Shown in pieces: positions 1 to 6,150 of a DNA stretch of 9,291 nucleotides. The number at the start of each line of letters is the position of its first letter. Within the stretch, counting starts at the first letter, position 1. Origin of the DNA: Planctomycetota bacterium. Lineage in GTDB: Bacteria > Planctomycetota > Planctomycetia > Planctomycetales > Planctomycetaceae. The notes under the pieces are model-generated. The model was given only the letters and a program-made list of their open reading frames with translations. It did not search any database and was not told the DNA's origin. Location: positions 1 to 9,291 of the forward strand of contig JAJRTM010000791.1 of the NCBI GenBank assembly GCA_024278285.1. The letters run 5' to 3'. The position numbers and the translations under genes were made by a program.

Positions 1-51
1 GCAGAAGCATTTCGCCATGCCGCCTTGTGGAAGCGAAGCAGAGCCTGGTAA
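1..51 (+). CDS. Possible 3' end of an upstream gene (partial)
   Basis: Frame 1 is open from the first base and ends in TAA at 49-51, giving the short tail AEAFRHAALWKRSRAW. It stops 19 bases before the ATG at 71, a normal operon spacing. Only 16 codons are visible, and the other two frames are also open here, so this is a weak suggestion. No function can be assigned. Confidence 0.2.
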   Translation, partial: AEAFRHAALWKRSRAW

Positions 52-70
52 CAAATCAAGAAAGAATCTC

Positions 71-1033
71 ATGGATATTATTGTCAGCGAAAATATAACC
101 GGTCCTGCGATGGATGAACTGCGTGAGCGTTTTGATGTCGTCTTCGAACCGGATTTATGGAACGATGTTTCTCGACTGAAAAGTTTACTTGGTGAAGCGC
201 GGGCGATTATTGTGCGGAATCAAACACAGGTTACCGCAGAATTGATTGCAACCGCACCGAACCTTGAAGTGATCGGACGAGCGGGGGCGGGACTGGACAA
301 TATCGATACGGCTGCCGCGAGTGAGGCGGGAGTGGTAGTGACTTATGCTCTGCGAGAAAATTCGATTTCGGTAGCTGAGCTGACCATCGGTTTGATACTC
401 TGCCTGGCTCGCAAAATTCCCGCTGCCCATATCGATACATCTAATGGAAACTGGAATCGCAAAGCATTCACGGGAATCGAACTGTTCGACAAAACTCTGG
501 GAGTGATCGGGCTGGGACAAATCGGAACGATGGTTGCAAAGCGCGCCAAGGCGTTTGGTATGACGACCATCGCGCACGATGATTATGTCGCTTCGGATGC
601 TAGTCATGTGAAGGAACTCGAAGCAAAGTTGGTTTCGCTTGACGACTTACTTCGCGAAGCAGACTTCGTGGCAACTCACGTTCCACTCACTGATGAAACA
701 CGCGAGATGTTCAATAAAGATCGATTCGGTTTAATGAAATCATCAGCCATGTTTATCAATACGTCTCGCGGGGAAGTGGTTGATGAAGAGGCGTTAATGA
801 ATGCCCTGCAAAATAAAATAATTGCAGGAGCGGCACTTGATGTTCGAGCCGTTGAGCCTCCCGGAGAAAGCCCGCTGAATCATTTTGATAATGTCATTAT
901 TACCCCACATATCGCAGCATTCACCGAAGAAGCACAAGACCGCGTAGTCATTACTGTTTGCGGAGACGTCACCGCAGTGCTTGAAGGAAAAGAAGCTGCA
1001 AACCATTTCAACTTCCCGTTGCCACGAAAATAA
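71..1033 (+). CDS. NAD-dependent D-2-hydroxyacid dehydrogenase (phosphoglycerate dehydrogenase-like)
   Basis: A 320-residue protein of the D-isomer-specific 2-hydroxyacid dehydrogenase family, which reversibly oxidises D-2-hydroxyacids to 2-oxoacids with NAD in the cytoplasm. The substrate-binding domain is split around a Rossmann domain carrying GLGQIG at residues 147-152. The acids at D170/D171 after the second strand suggest NAD rather than NADP. The family's Arg/Glu/His catalytic set is visible as R233 (NTSRGEVVDEEAL), E262 (VEPP) and H280 (TPHIAAF). SerA-type 3-phosphoglycerate dehydrogenases are the closest look, but there is no C-terminal ACT domain, so serine-feedback control is not expected. 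Glyoxylate/hydroxypyruvate reductase or another hydroxyacid dehydrogenase is equally possible. I chose the ATG at 71 because MDIIVSENI matches the usual first beta strand; an in-frame ATG at 17 would add 18 non-conserved residues. The Shine-Dalgarno sequence is weak (AAGAAAG near 60). Confidence 0.9.
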   Translation: MDIIVSENITGPAMDELRERFDVVFEPDLWNDVSRLKSLLGEARAIIVRNQTQVTAELIATAPNLEVIGRAGAGLDNIDTAAASEAGVVVTYALRENSISVAELTIGLILCLARKIPAAHIDTSNGNWNRKAFTGIELFDKTLGVIGLGQIGTMVAKRAKAFGMTTIAHDDYVASDASHVKELEAKLVSLDDLLREADFVATHVPLTDETREMFNKDRFGLMKSSAMFINTSRGEVVDEEALMNALQNKIIAGAALDVRAVEPPGESPLNHFDNVIITPHIAAFTEEAQDRVVITVCGDVTAVLEGKEAANHFNFPLPRK

Positions 1034-1048
1034 TCTGCTACGATTATT
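1029..1048 (+). other. AT-rich hairpin across the stop codon of the dehydrogenase
   Basis: AATAATC (1029-1035) and GATTATT (1042-1048) form a 7-bp AT-rich stem with the loop TGCTAC, overlapping the TAA at 1031-1033. No T tract follows, so it is not a canonical terminator. It may be a 3'-end structure or chance. Confidence 0.25.
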
Positions 1049-1108
1049 CAAAATAGGAAGGTAATGCGGCTCTCTTTGGCTCATTATGCAGAATATCGAT
1101 CTGTCCGA

Positions 1109-1137
1109 TTGATATTCATGCCTCTTCACGTGATAAT
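1109..1137 (+). promoter_or_regulatory. Sigma70-type promoter for the universal stress protein
   Basis: TTGATA (1109-1114) and GATAAT (1132-1137) are each 5/6 matches to the housekeeping -35 and -10 hexamers, separated by 17 bases. Transcription would start near 1144, leaving a leader of about 60 bases before the ATG at 1207. The site lies in the gap after the hydroxyacid dehydrogenase, so the stress gene can be transcribed independently. Confidence 0.6.
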
Positions 1138-1140
1138 GTA

Positions 1141-1166
1141 TGGTGAGGGTGGGATTGGACTCACCA
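1141..1166 (+). promoter_or_regulatory. Hairpin at the predicted 5' end of the stress-protein mRNA
   Basis: TGGTGAG (1141-1147) and CTCACCA (1160-1166) form a perfect 7-bp stem with a 12-base loop, immediately at the start point predicted from the promoter. It could stabilise the transcript end, or be an operator. Function is inferred only from position. Confidence 0.35.
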
Positions 1167-1206
1167 GGGATCGGGATAATAGAGGATGTAGAAAAGGGGA
1201 CGGGTC

Positions 1207-1647
1207 ATGTCGTGGTTGCCTAAGAAATGTATTGTTGTGCCGGTGGATTTTTCCGGGGAATCGAAGCAGGCGATTCAAGCGGCTTTGGAAATGGTCGATA
1301 ATCCGGAACACGTTCACGCGATTCATGTGATGTTTCCTCTTGATATTGTCGCACCGGGAGTTGTCTGGGGTGGCGTTGAGGAAGCCGGACGGGAAAAAGC
1401 GACTCGTGAACACGCAGAAGCATTTCTGGAAAAACATGGCATGACCGGTGTCACGATTCTAACAAGAGTCGGCGACCCCGGAACAGAAATTGCCGATTAC
1501 GCTGAATCAATCGATGCCGAGCTGGTCATTATTTCGTCACACGGATACCACGGCTTCAAACGAGCATTACTCGGTTCGGTCGCCGAGCGAGTCATTCGCC
1601 ACGTTGCCTGCCCGGTGTTGGTCCTGCGAAGATCAGATGCCGAATAA
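1207..1647 (+). CDS. Universal stress protein (UspA family)
   Basis: A single-domain 146-residue USP, the usual length, predicted cytoplasmic and probably dimeric. The protein starts with the typical strand KCIVVPVDFSGESKQAI containing D14, and ends with the nucleotide-binding segment SSHGYHGFKRALLGS followed by VAERVIRHVACPVLVL. ATP-binding members use G-x2-G-x9-G-S/T. Here the pattern is S110-x2-G113-x9-G123-S124, so only the first glycine is changed, and ATP binding is plausible but not certain. Family members help cells survive starvation, oxidative or hypoxic stress, often by an unknown mechanism. The start is supported by AAGGGGA at 1194-1200, six bases before the ATG. It has its own promoter and is followed after five bases by an inverted-repeat element. 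Confidence 0.93.
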   Translation: MSWLPKKCIVVPVDFSGESKQAIQAALEMVDNPEHVHAIHVMFPLDIVAPGVVWGGVEEAGREKATREHAEAFLEKHGMTGVTILTRVGDPGTEIADYAESIDAELVIISSHGYHGFKRALLGSVAERVIRHVACPVLVLRRSDAE

Positions 1648-1652
1648 AAGTT

Positions 1653-1720
1653 GTAGGGTCCGCTGTGCGGACCAGTGTTGCTGTAATCTGTTCTGTTTTG
1701 GTCCGCACAGCGGACCCTAC
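1653..1720. repeat. REP-like double palindrome (22-bp perfect inverted repeat)
   Basis: Two 22-bp arms (1653-1674 and 1699-1720) are exact reverse complements around a 24-base spacer. Each arm is itself a palindrome: GGTCCGC-TGT-GCGGACC at 1657-1673 and GGTCCGC-ACA-GCGGACC at 1700-1716. This is the architecture of a paired REP/BIME-type element. As RNA it could form one long hairpin or two short ones. It fills nearly all the space between the stress protein and the oxidoreductase, starting five bases after one stop and ending twelve bases before the next ATG. A-rich and T-rich flanks (aaaag before, gattttatt after) could also let the long form act as a transcription terminator. Confidence 0.9.
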
Positions 1721-1732
1721 GGATTTTATTAA

Positions 1733-3046
1733 ATGACTGATCGAAAATCCAAATCGAAAACACCTCTGAATCGCAGAGAGTTTCTGGGAAGCAGCGCAAG
1801 AAATGCGGCCCAGGCGGCTGCCGGTGTGGTCGCGATTTCGCAGGTTGGCAAATTGCAGGCGAAAGTTCCTGCAACGGAAAACGATGCCGTTCGTCTTGGT
1901 TTTATCGGATTGCGCAACCAAGGAACATCGCTGCTCAAAAGTTTTCAACAGATCAATAATTGCCAGATTGCCGGGTTGTGTGATATCGACAAGTCCGTTC
2001 AAGCGATCGCGATAAAATTGATTGAAACGACGAAGCGTCAACCATTTTTGTGTGATGATTATCGCAAGTTACTCGATTCGCCAGATGTCGATGCGATTGT
2101 TATCGCCACGCCAGATCACCATCACGCCTGGATGACTGCGATGGCTTGCGACGCCGGGAAAGATGTCTATCTGGAAGCACCAACCACTCATACAATCGAA
2201 CAAGGCGTGCAACTGCAGAAAATGATCTCGCAGTCGCAATCGATTGTGCAAGTCGGCTTACAACAACGCAGCGGTTTACATTTTCAATCTGCCATCGATT
2301 ATCTGCATAGCGGGCAGTTGGGAGAAGTCTATCAGGCGAGGGCGTGGTCTGCGGTGAAGAGGCAACGATTAAGATTGCAAACAGTGTCTCAGCAAACCGT
2401 GTCAGGCCAGAAAGTCTCTCAGCAGGAACCTCTGCTATCAGAAGATGTGCAACTGGCGTGGCTGGGGCAGGAGAAAAAGAGTACGCTTCATCCGCTCGAT
2501 TGGCATTACAATTGGCGATGGATGTGGGATTACGGTTCGGGAGAATTAGGGAATTGGGGCGTTCATTTACTGGATGCAGCCCGCTGGGGGATGAACGTCA
2601 CATTGCCTCAGCGAGTTGTTGCGATGGGAAGTTGTCAGCATTTTGATGACGGGCGTCAAACACCAGATACGATGAATGTTCTTTACGATTTCGGCGGGAA
2701 GTCGATCACTTGGGAACATCGACAATGGTCATCACGTGGTATTGAAGGGCGTTCGCATGGGGTTGCCTTCTACGGAGACCGAGGCGTTCTCATTCTTGAT
2801 CGCAGTGGTTGGAAAGTTTACGACCACACCCCCGCGATTTCTGTTCAGGCAAGTGAATTACGCATCGCCCATGCTCGCGATTTTATCCAGGCGGTAAGAA
2901 ATCGCACAGAACCAACCGCCAGTTTTGAAGTGGGACGCATCAGTTCCGAACTGTGTCATCTGGGAAATCTGGCTTACCAAAATAAACGAGAATTACGCCT
3001 TGACGAGGCTACCGGTGAAATAGTTTCCCCAGAGTTGCACTCATAA
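1733..3046 (+). CDS. Tat-exported Gfo/Idh/MocA-family oxidoreductase with altered EKP motif
   Basis: A 437-residue protein with a twin-arginine signal (NRREFLG, R14-R15, then an alanine-rich stretch), predicting folded export to the periplasm. The Rossmann domain follows (VRLGFIGLRNQG at about 53-64; DVDAIVIATPDHHHAWM at about 118-134). The C-terminal alpha/beta domain contains GELGNWGVHLLDAARW with H278 and D281. The family oxidises or reduces sugars and derivatives with NAD(P). The conserved lysine of the EKP motif is missing: residues 147-151 read LEAPT, with A149 in the lysine position, so activity is doubtful or altered. Residues 217-231 hold three five-residue repeats (TVSQQ, TVSGQ, KVSQQ) encoded by 15-base units. 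The start is fixed by the Tat motif, although no Shine-Dalgarno is visible and a palindromic repeat lies 12 bases upstream. Substrate unknown. Confidence 0.9.
   Translation: MTDRKSKSKTPLNRREFLGSSARNAAQAAAGVVAISQVGKLQAKVPATENDAVRLGFIGLRNQGTSLLKSFQQINNCQIAGLCDIDKSVQAIAIKLIETTKRQPFLCDDYRKLLDSPDVDAIVIATPDHHHAWMTAMACDAGKDVYLEAPTTHTIEQGVQLQKMISQSQSIVQVGLQQRSGLHFQSAIDYLHSGQLGEVYQARAWSAVKRQRLRLQTVSQQTVSGQKVSQQEPLLSEDVQLAWLGQEKKSTLHPLDWHYNWRWMWDYGSGELGNWGVHLLDAARWGMNVTLPQRVVAMGSCQHFDDGRQTPDTMNVLYDFGGKSITWEHRQWSSRGIEGRSHGVAFYGDRGVLILDRSGWKVYDHTPAISVQASELRIAHARDFIQAVRNRTEPTASFEVGRISSELCHLGNLAYQNKRELRLDEATGEIVSPELHS
2381..2425 (+). repeat. Three imperfect 15-base tandem units inside the oxidoreductase gene
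   Basis: ACAGTGTCTCAGCAA, ACCGTGTCAGGCCAG and AAAGTCTCTCAGCAG lie end to end and in frame, encoding TVSQQ/TVSGQ/KVSQQ. They fall in a polar stretch between the segment after the Rossmann domain and the HPLDWHYNWRW segment, probably a surface loop. This looks like an insertion that grew by slippage. Confidence 0.6.
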
Positions 3047-3058
3047 AAACAGTGCAAC
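3034..3058 (+). terminator. Possible weak terminator hairpin after the oxidoreductase
   Basis: GTTGCACT (3034-3041) and AGTGCAAC (3051-3058) make a perfect 8-bp stem whose 9-base loop contains the TAA stop (3044-3046). Only a poor T-rich stretch (gattttct, from about 3065) follows, and neither strand has a proper T run. It sits between convergent genes, where termination is expected. Confidence 0.35.
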
Positions 3059-3122
3059 CCGGAAGATTTTCTATGGCGAACCACGCTTCCTGCCGTTCTT
3101 TCAACTGGTTGAATATTGCTGC

Positions 3123-5066
3123 TTATTTATAAGGCATCATGATTTCTTCCGGTTCGATGCCGGCAACTAGGTTGCTGCTGTCATCCAGAACCGATTCGCC
3201 CAGTTTGGTGATGGCTCTGAAGTATTTTCCATCGGGACGATGACCGGTAATACGGTTTTTCAGATGTTGCGCCAGTACCGCTGCGGCTGCAATTTGTTGT
3301 TCGTTGCCGGTTTTTGCAGCGAACAGGCAAGTCACCAGCATCACAACCTGATCTTGAACTTGCGAAGAGATGCTCGCCATCGCACATTGGCGATCTGCCA
3401 GTGCCAGTTGGAATTTTCGCATCAGGTTATCGACATCAAACCGTCCATGCTGCAACTGCTCGGCTGCGAATTCAACGTGGTCTTTCAAACTACTCGGAAT
3501 GTTTTGGAATTCAGCTTTTCCAAGCCAGGAAAGAGATTCGCCGACTCGCCATTTCACATAAGGCATCGCCGCATGTCGCAGTGCAATTAAGTGTGAAGGA
3601 TTAAGCGGGTTCGGCTGCTTAATGCCCGCACTTTGCAGGGCTTTTCCGATAGGTTCGTAGAAATCCTTGCCATGTTTTTTGATCAACGATTTCAAAAAGG
3701 CCATGCTCAGCATTTCGCCTTCTCCCTCGTAAATACAAGGCGCAAGAAATTCATGGACGTTATCGCCAAACAGATGACCGTGCAGAAAAGAACGACCGCC
3801 ATGCGTTTTCATGAACAGTTCTATCGCCACTTCTTTCTGCACTTCACTGCCAAACACCTTGGCGATAATGCACTCCATTTCGCCGCGGTAGCCCTGGTCA
3901 AGAATCCCGCCACACCATTCAGTCATGGCATCACAGGCGGTAATGTAAGCAGCCATCATTCCGAGCCGTCTGCGAACCAGTTCGCGTTGATCAATCGATA
4001 AACCATACGTTTCGCGGTAACGTGCCCAGGGAATCGTGTTGGCAAGCATCAAGCGAATGGTCCCGGCTGCGTTCGCACAAAGTGCTACCCGCCCCCTGTT
4101 CAATCCATGATAGGCAATCGTTAAGCCATCCCCTTTATCAATATGTAGCAGGTTCTCTTTCGGGACACGAAATTTATTGAAGACCAAGCCGTTGTTGTAA
4201 GAATGTTTCAGTGCATACAACCCGTACTGAGGGATGCGAAACTGATCGCTTTCTTCATCGGGAAGTTGCACAATCAGGACGCTTGATTTTCCCTCAATTT
4301 TACAAACCAATCCGACCACTCGCCCCAGAATCGCGTTGGTGATGAAAAGTTTTTCTCCGGTAACCAGGTAATCGTCGCCATCCAATTCTGCCACGGTTTG
4401 CATCGCGGTTAAATCTGATCCTGCTCCCGGTTCTGTTAATGCAAATCCGGAAAGCCGTTCCCCCGAAGCGAGCAGCGGAAGGAAACGTTGCTTCTGTTCC
4501 TCATTACCAAACGTCATCAGCGGATCGACTGCGCCGATACATCCATGGACCGAACCAAGCCCTGCGATGGTCGGATTGAGTGTCGCCATGCGTGTGAGAA
4601 ATCGCGAGAAAATCTGAAACGGCACTTCCTGACCACCGTACTTTTTCTCAACAAGAAGCCCCCAATAACCGGCTGCTCCCAAATCATCGAACAGTTCGGT
4701 AGTTACTTTTCGCTCTTTCGTATAATGCGTTCCGTTCTTTTGATGCGATGCGACAACTTCCATCGATTTCGCAAATACTTTCTCCATTTGGGCATCTGCT
4801 TCAGGGAGAGAGATTTGAAACGCTTCGTTAGGAAAATTGCGATCCCAAACCGCTTTATGCACGGGTGAATTATGTGTTTGGTACTGATCCGCAAAAAGCA
4901 ATTCGACTTCATCGTCGGCTCGGTCAATCGCCCCGGTTTTCGTTGCTTCTTCTTCCGATTTACCACCAAGAAGTAATGCCGTTTCGACAAAAGTGACGTC
5001 TTGCTCGTCAGATTTTTCAGCGGGGGCTTGATCAGGGTTGTGAGGTTTACTGGAAGAATCAGACAT
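3123..5066 (-). CDS. Acyl-CoA dehydrogenase family protein, long form
   Basis: A 647-residue FAD-dependent acyl-CoA dehydrogenase, predicted to introduce the alpha-beta double bond into acyl-CoA and pass electrons to electron-transfer flavoprotein. After about 80 polar, acidic residues come the helical N-terminal domain (about 90-205), the middle beta domain with [13 protein letters not shown] (208-220) and [11 protein letters not shown] (235-245), and the helical C-terminal domain with NRGRVAL (323-329). IYEGEGEML (445-453) follows; E447 aligns with the catalytic glutamate of medium-chain enzymes. The protein continues nearly 200 residues past this point, ending EEIMMPYK. Usual members are near 380-400 residues, so this resembles the longer very-long-chain-like forms; chain-length preference cannot be read. 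The ATG at 5064-5066 follows AAAAGGAGAG, a strong Shine-Dalgarno. It is transcribed alone, convergent with the oxidoreductase. Confidence 0.92.
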   Translation of the reverse strand: MSDSSSKPHNPDQAPAEKSDEQDVTFVETALLLGGKSEEEATKTGAIDRADDEVELLFADQYQTHNSPVHKAVWDRNFPNEAFQISLPEADAQMEKVFAKSMEVVASHQKNGTHYTKERKVTTELFDDLGAAGYWGLLVEKKYGGQEVPFQIFSRFLTRMATLNPTIAGLGSVHGCIGAVDPLMTFGNEEQKQRFLPLLASGERLSGFALTEPGAGSDLTAMQTVAELDGDDYLVTGEKLFITNAILGRVVGLVCKIEGKSSVLIVQLPDEESDQFRIPQYGLYALKHSYNNGLVFNKFRVPKENLLHIDKGDGLTIAYHGLNRGRVALCANAAGTIRLMLANTIPWARYRETYGLSIDQRELVRRRLGMMAAYITACDAMTEWCGGILDQGYRGEMECIIAKVFGSEVQKEVAIELFMKTHGGRSFLHGHLFGDNVHEFLAPCIYEGEGEMLSMAFLKSLIKKHGKDFYEPIGKALQSAGIKQPNPLNPSHLIALRHAAMPYVKWRVGESLSWLGKAEFQNIPSSLKDHVEFAAEQLQHGRFDVDNLMRKFQLALADRQCAMASISSQVQDQVVMLVTCLFAAKTGNEQQIAAAAVLAQHLKNRITGHRPDGKYFRAITKLGESVLDDSSNLVAGIEPEEIMMPYK

Positions 5067-5071
5067 CGCTG

Positions 5072-5081
5072 CTCTCCTTTT
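5072..5081 (-). promoter_or_regulatory. Ribosome binding site of the acyl-CoA dehydrogenase
   Basis: On the minus strand the sequence reads AAAAGGAGAG, five bases before the ATG. It is the strongest Shine-Dalgarno in the window and fixes the start of the gene, including its poorly conserved acidic N-terminal extension. Confidence 0.75.
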
Positions 5082-5216
5082 GGAATCGAATGAATATCTA
5101 CAGGCTCAGTGGCTAACCGATTAAATTCTATCAGATTTGAGGAAACAACACAGTGGGAATATCACGGTTTATTAACCAGAGAGATTGATTTGCTTTAATG
5201 AATTAATCCGCTGGTC

Positions 5217-5269
5217 GCCTATCGGTAGGCATCTGTCTACGCGAGCCATTGAGGCTCTTAATGGCTCGC
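5217..5269. repeat. Palindromic intergenic repeat with a 10-bp stem
   Basis: GCGAGCCATT (5241-5250) and AATGGCTCGC (5260-5269) are perfect reverse complements around a 9-base loop. Just upstream is a smaller palindrome, GCCTA-TCGG-TAGGC (5217-5230). No T run follows on either strand, so it is not an intrinsic terminator. It resembles the palindromic units scattered between planctomycete genes, but its sequence is unlike the other two repeats in this window. Confidence 0.65.
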
Positions 5270-5461
5270 TTGAGAGAATGAAGTAGCTTTATGTCAAAAA
5301 AGATTCAAAATCTATGGTAAACTCTGTTGAAATTATTGGGGAAATGACGATACACTCCCGAACCCGTAGTGATGAACCAGGCTCATTACTTATTAATGGG
5401 AGTCAGAACGTGTGGCAAAATGCTCAACAGGGGCAAATTGGCTGGAATATTTTGTTGTGAC

Positions 5462-5470
5462 TGCTACAAT
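5462..5470 (+). promoter_or_regulatory. Extended -10 promoter for the tRNA-Ile/tRNA-Ala unit
   Basis: TGC-TACAAT is an extended -10 element (5/6 match with an upstream TGn). The predicted start is near 5477, about 15 bases before tRNA-Ile. No good -35 exists at 16-18 bases upstream, which is typical when the TGn extension is present. The discriminator AAGCGAG is fairly GC-rich, as in stable-RNA promoters. Confidence 0.5.
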
Positions 5471-5490
5471 AAGCGAGCCTTTCGATTCAG

Positions 5491-5565
<75 letters not shown>

Positions 5566-5587
5566 TTCGAATCGAAACATAAAGAAG

Positions 5588-5612
5588 ATTCTCAAGTTTA
5601 TCACTTGAGAAT
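5588..5612 (+). other. Hairpin between the two tRNAs
   Basis: ATTCTCAAG (5588-5596) and CTTGAGAAT (5604-5612) form a perfect 9-bp stem with the 7-base loop TTTATCA, centred in the 57-base spacer. In the co-transcript it may guide separation of the two pre-tRNAs. There is no T run for termination. Confidence 0.5.
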
Positions 5613-5622
5613 AATTCCCATC

Positions 5623-5695
5623 GGGGACGTAGCTCAATTGGGAGAGCACTGCCTTTGCAAGGCAGGGGTTGAGGGTTCGAGTCCCTTCGTCTCCA
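5623..5695 (+). tRNA. tRNA-Ala (anticodon TGC)
   Basis: A 73-base tRNA with acceptor stem GGGGACG/CGTCTCC (one G-U pair), D-arm TAGCTCAATTGGGAGAGC, anticodon stem CTGCC/GGCAG and loop TTTGCAA with anticodon TGC at 5656-5658. The T-arm contains GGTTCGAGTCC and the discriminator base is A5695. CCA is not encoded. It reads GCN alanine codons. It is followed within a few bases by a strong intrinsic terminator, so the unit ends here instead of continuing into 23S rRNA. Confidence 0.97.
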
Positions 5696-5697
5696 CT

Positions 5698-5739
5698 AAA
5701 TAGCCACTTATCTTTCACAGATAAGTGGCTATTTTTTTT
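5698..5739 (+). terminator. Intrinsic terminator of the tRNA unit
   Basis: AATAGCCACTTATCT (5699-5713) pairs perfectly with its complement at 5719-5733 over the loop TTCAC, giving a 15-bp stem followed directly by a T run. It is a clear rho-independent terminator for plus-strand transcription from the tRNA promoter. Confidence 0.92.
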
Positions 5740-6087
5740 GATTCATCGAGGGGCGTTCGATAAATAACTGTCGTGATCTTTAGGATGGCCCAGACGCATC
5801 GCGTCTGGGTGACGCAGTCACAAGAGGCCGAGAATGTGATTTACCAATATCAATCAACTCCCCACATTTTACAGTCAATATAGTTATTTCGAGAGTCTTG
5901 CAATCGATCAAGCCACATTTTCGGCTTCCTGTTGCGGTGCAACTCAGACACTCCGCGTCTGAGCTATCCCTGTGGCGAATGCGACAGTAATTGTTCGAGT
6001 GATCCCAAGTTCCCTTTTTCCTCTCAGTTTTTCAAGAGAGTTTGTGGGAAACCTCAAGCCCGGCTGATGAATAATCTGGGCTAATGC
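5740..6087. other. Non-coding region between the tRNA terminator and the next terminator
   Basis: No credible protein gene is present. It contains the 187-bp inverted-repeat element at 5783-5969. The remainder shows only short nested hairpins: TTCCC/GGGAA (6010-6014, 6046-6050) enclosing CTCTC/GAGAG (6021-6025, 6036-6040), then AGCCCGG/CTGGGCT (6057-6063, 6076-6082, one G-U pair). These are not enough to call an RNA gene, though a small structured RNA cannot be excluded. Confidence 0.5.
5783..5969. repeat. 187-bp MITE-like element with 56-bp imperfect terminal inverted repeats
   Basis: The left arm (5783-5838) aligns without gaps to the reverse complement of the right arm (5914-5969) over 56 bases, 40 of them identical by hand count. 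Most differences are transitions, several of which leave G-U pairs in RNA. Each arm begins GGAT and contains its own small palindrome: CCCAGACGC/GCGTCTGGG around ATC (5789-5809), and CTCAGAC/GTCTGAG (5943-5963). The 75-base centre has no ORF. The shape suggests a decayed non-autonomous mobile element or a paired REP unit. I could not identify a target-site duplication. Confidence 0.75.
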
Positions 6088-6122
6088 AAAAAAAAAGTCC
6101 CTCAAGCAAATACTTGAGGGAC
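6088..6122 (-). terminator. Intrinsic terminator of the secreted-protein gene
   Basis: Read on the minus strand, GTCCCTCAAG and CTTGAGGGAC form a perfect 10-bp stem with a 6-base loop, followed by nine T residues (the A run 6088-6096 on the plus strand). It lies 28 bases after the stop codon at 6151-6153. A textbook terminator. Confidence 0.93.
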
Positions 6123-6150
6123 GCAAAAATGTGCAAACATTTTAATTCGG

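Noticed and set aside
185..607. 140-codon minus-strand ORF opposite the hydroxyacid dehydrogenase
   Set aside because: Antisense shadow of a gene with a complete catalytic set; no start signals or recognisable domain.
1064..1330. 88-codon plus-strand ORF with a good Shine-Dalgarno-like AGGAAGG before its ATG
   Set aside because: It overlaps the promoter and the first 124 bases of the universal stress protein in another frame, and its Arg/Trp/Cys-rich translation looks like out-of-frame reading.
1..1426. Shared 13-base string GCAGAAGCATTTC at 1-13 and 1414-1426, suggesting a second stress-protein gene upstream
   Set aside because: The match ends after 13 bases, and the downstream residues (RHAALWKRSRAW) do not resemble the stress protein.
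5783..5969. CRISPR array or intrinsic terminators formed by the palindromes
   Set aside because: There are only two copies, in inverted orientation, with no regular spacers, and no T run follows either palindrome.
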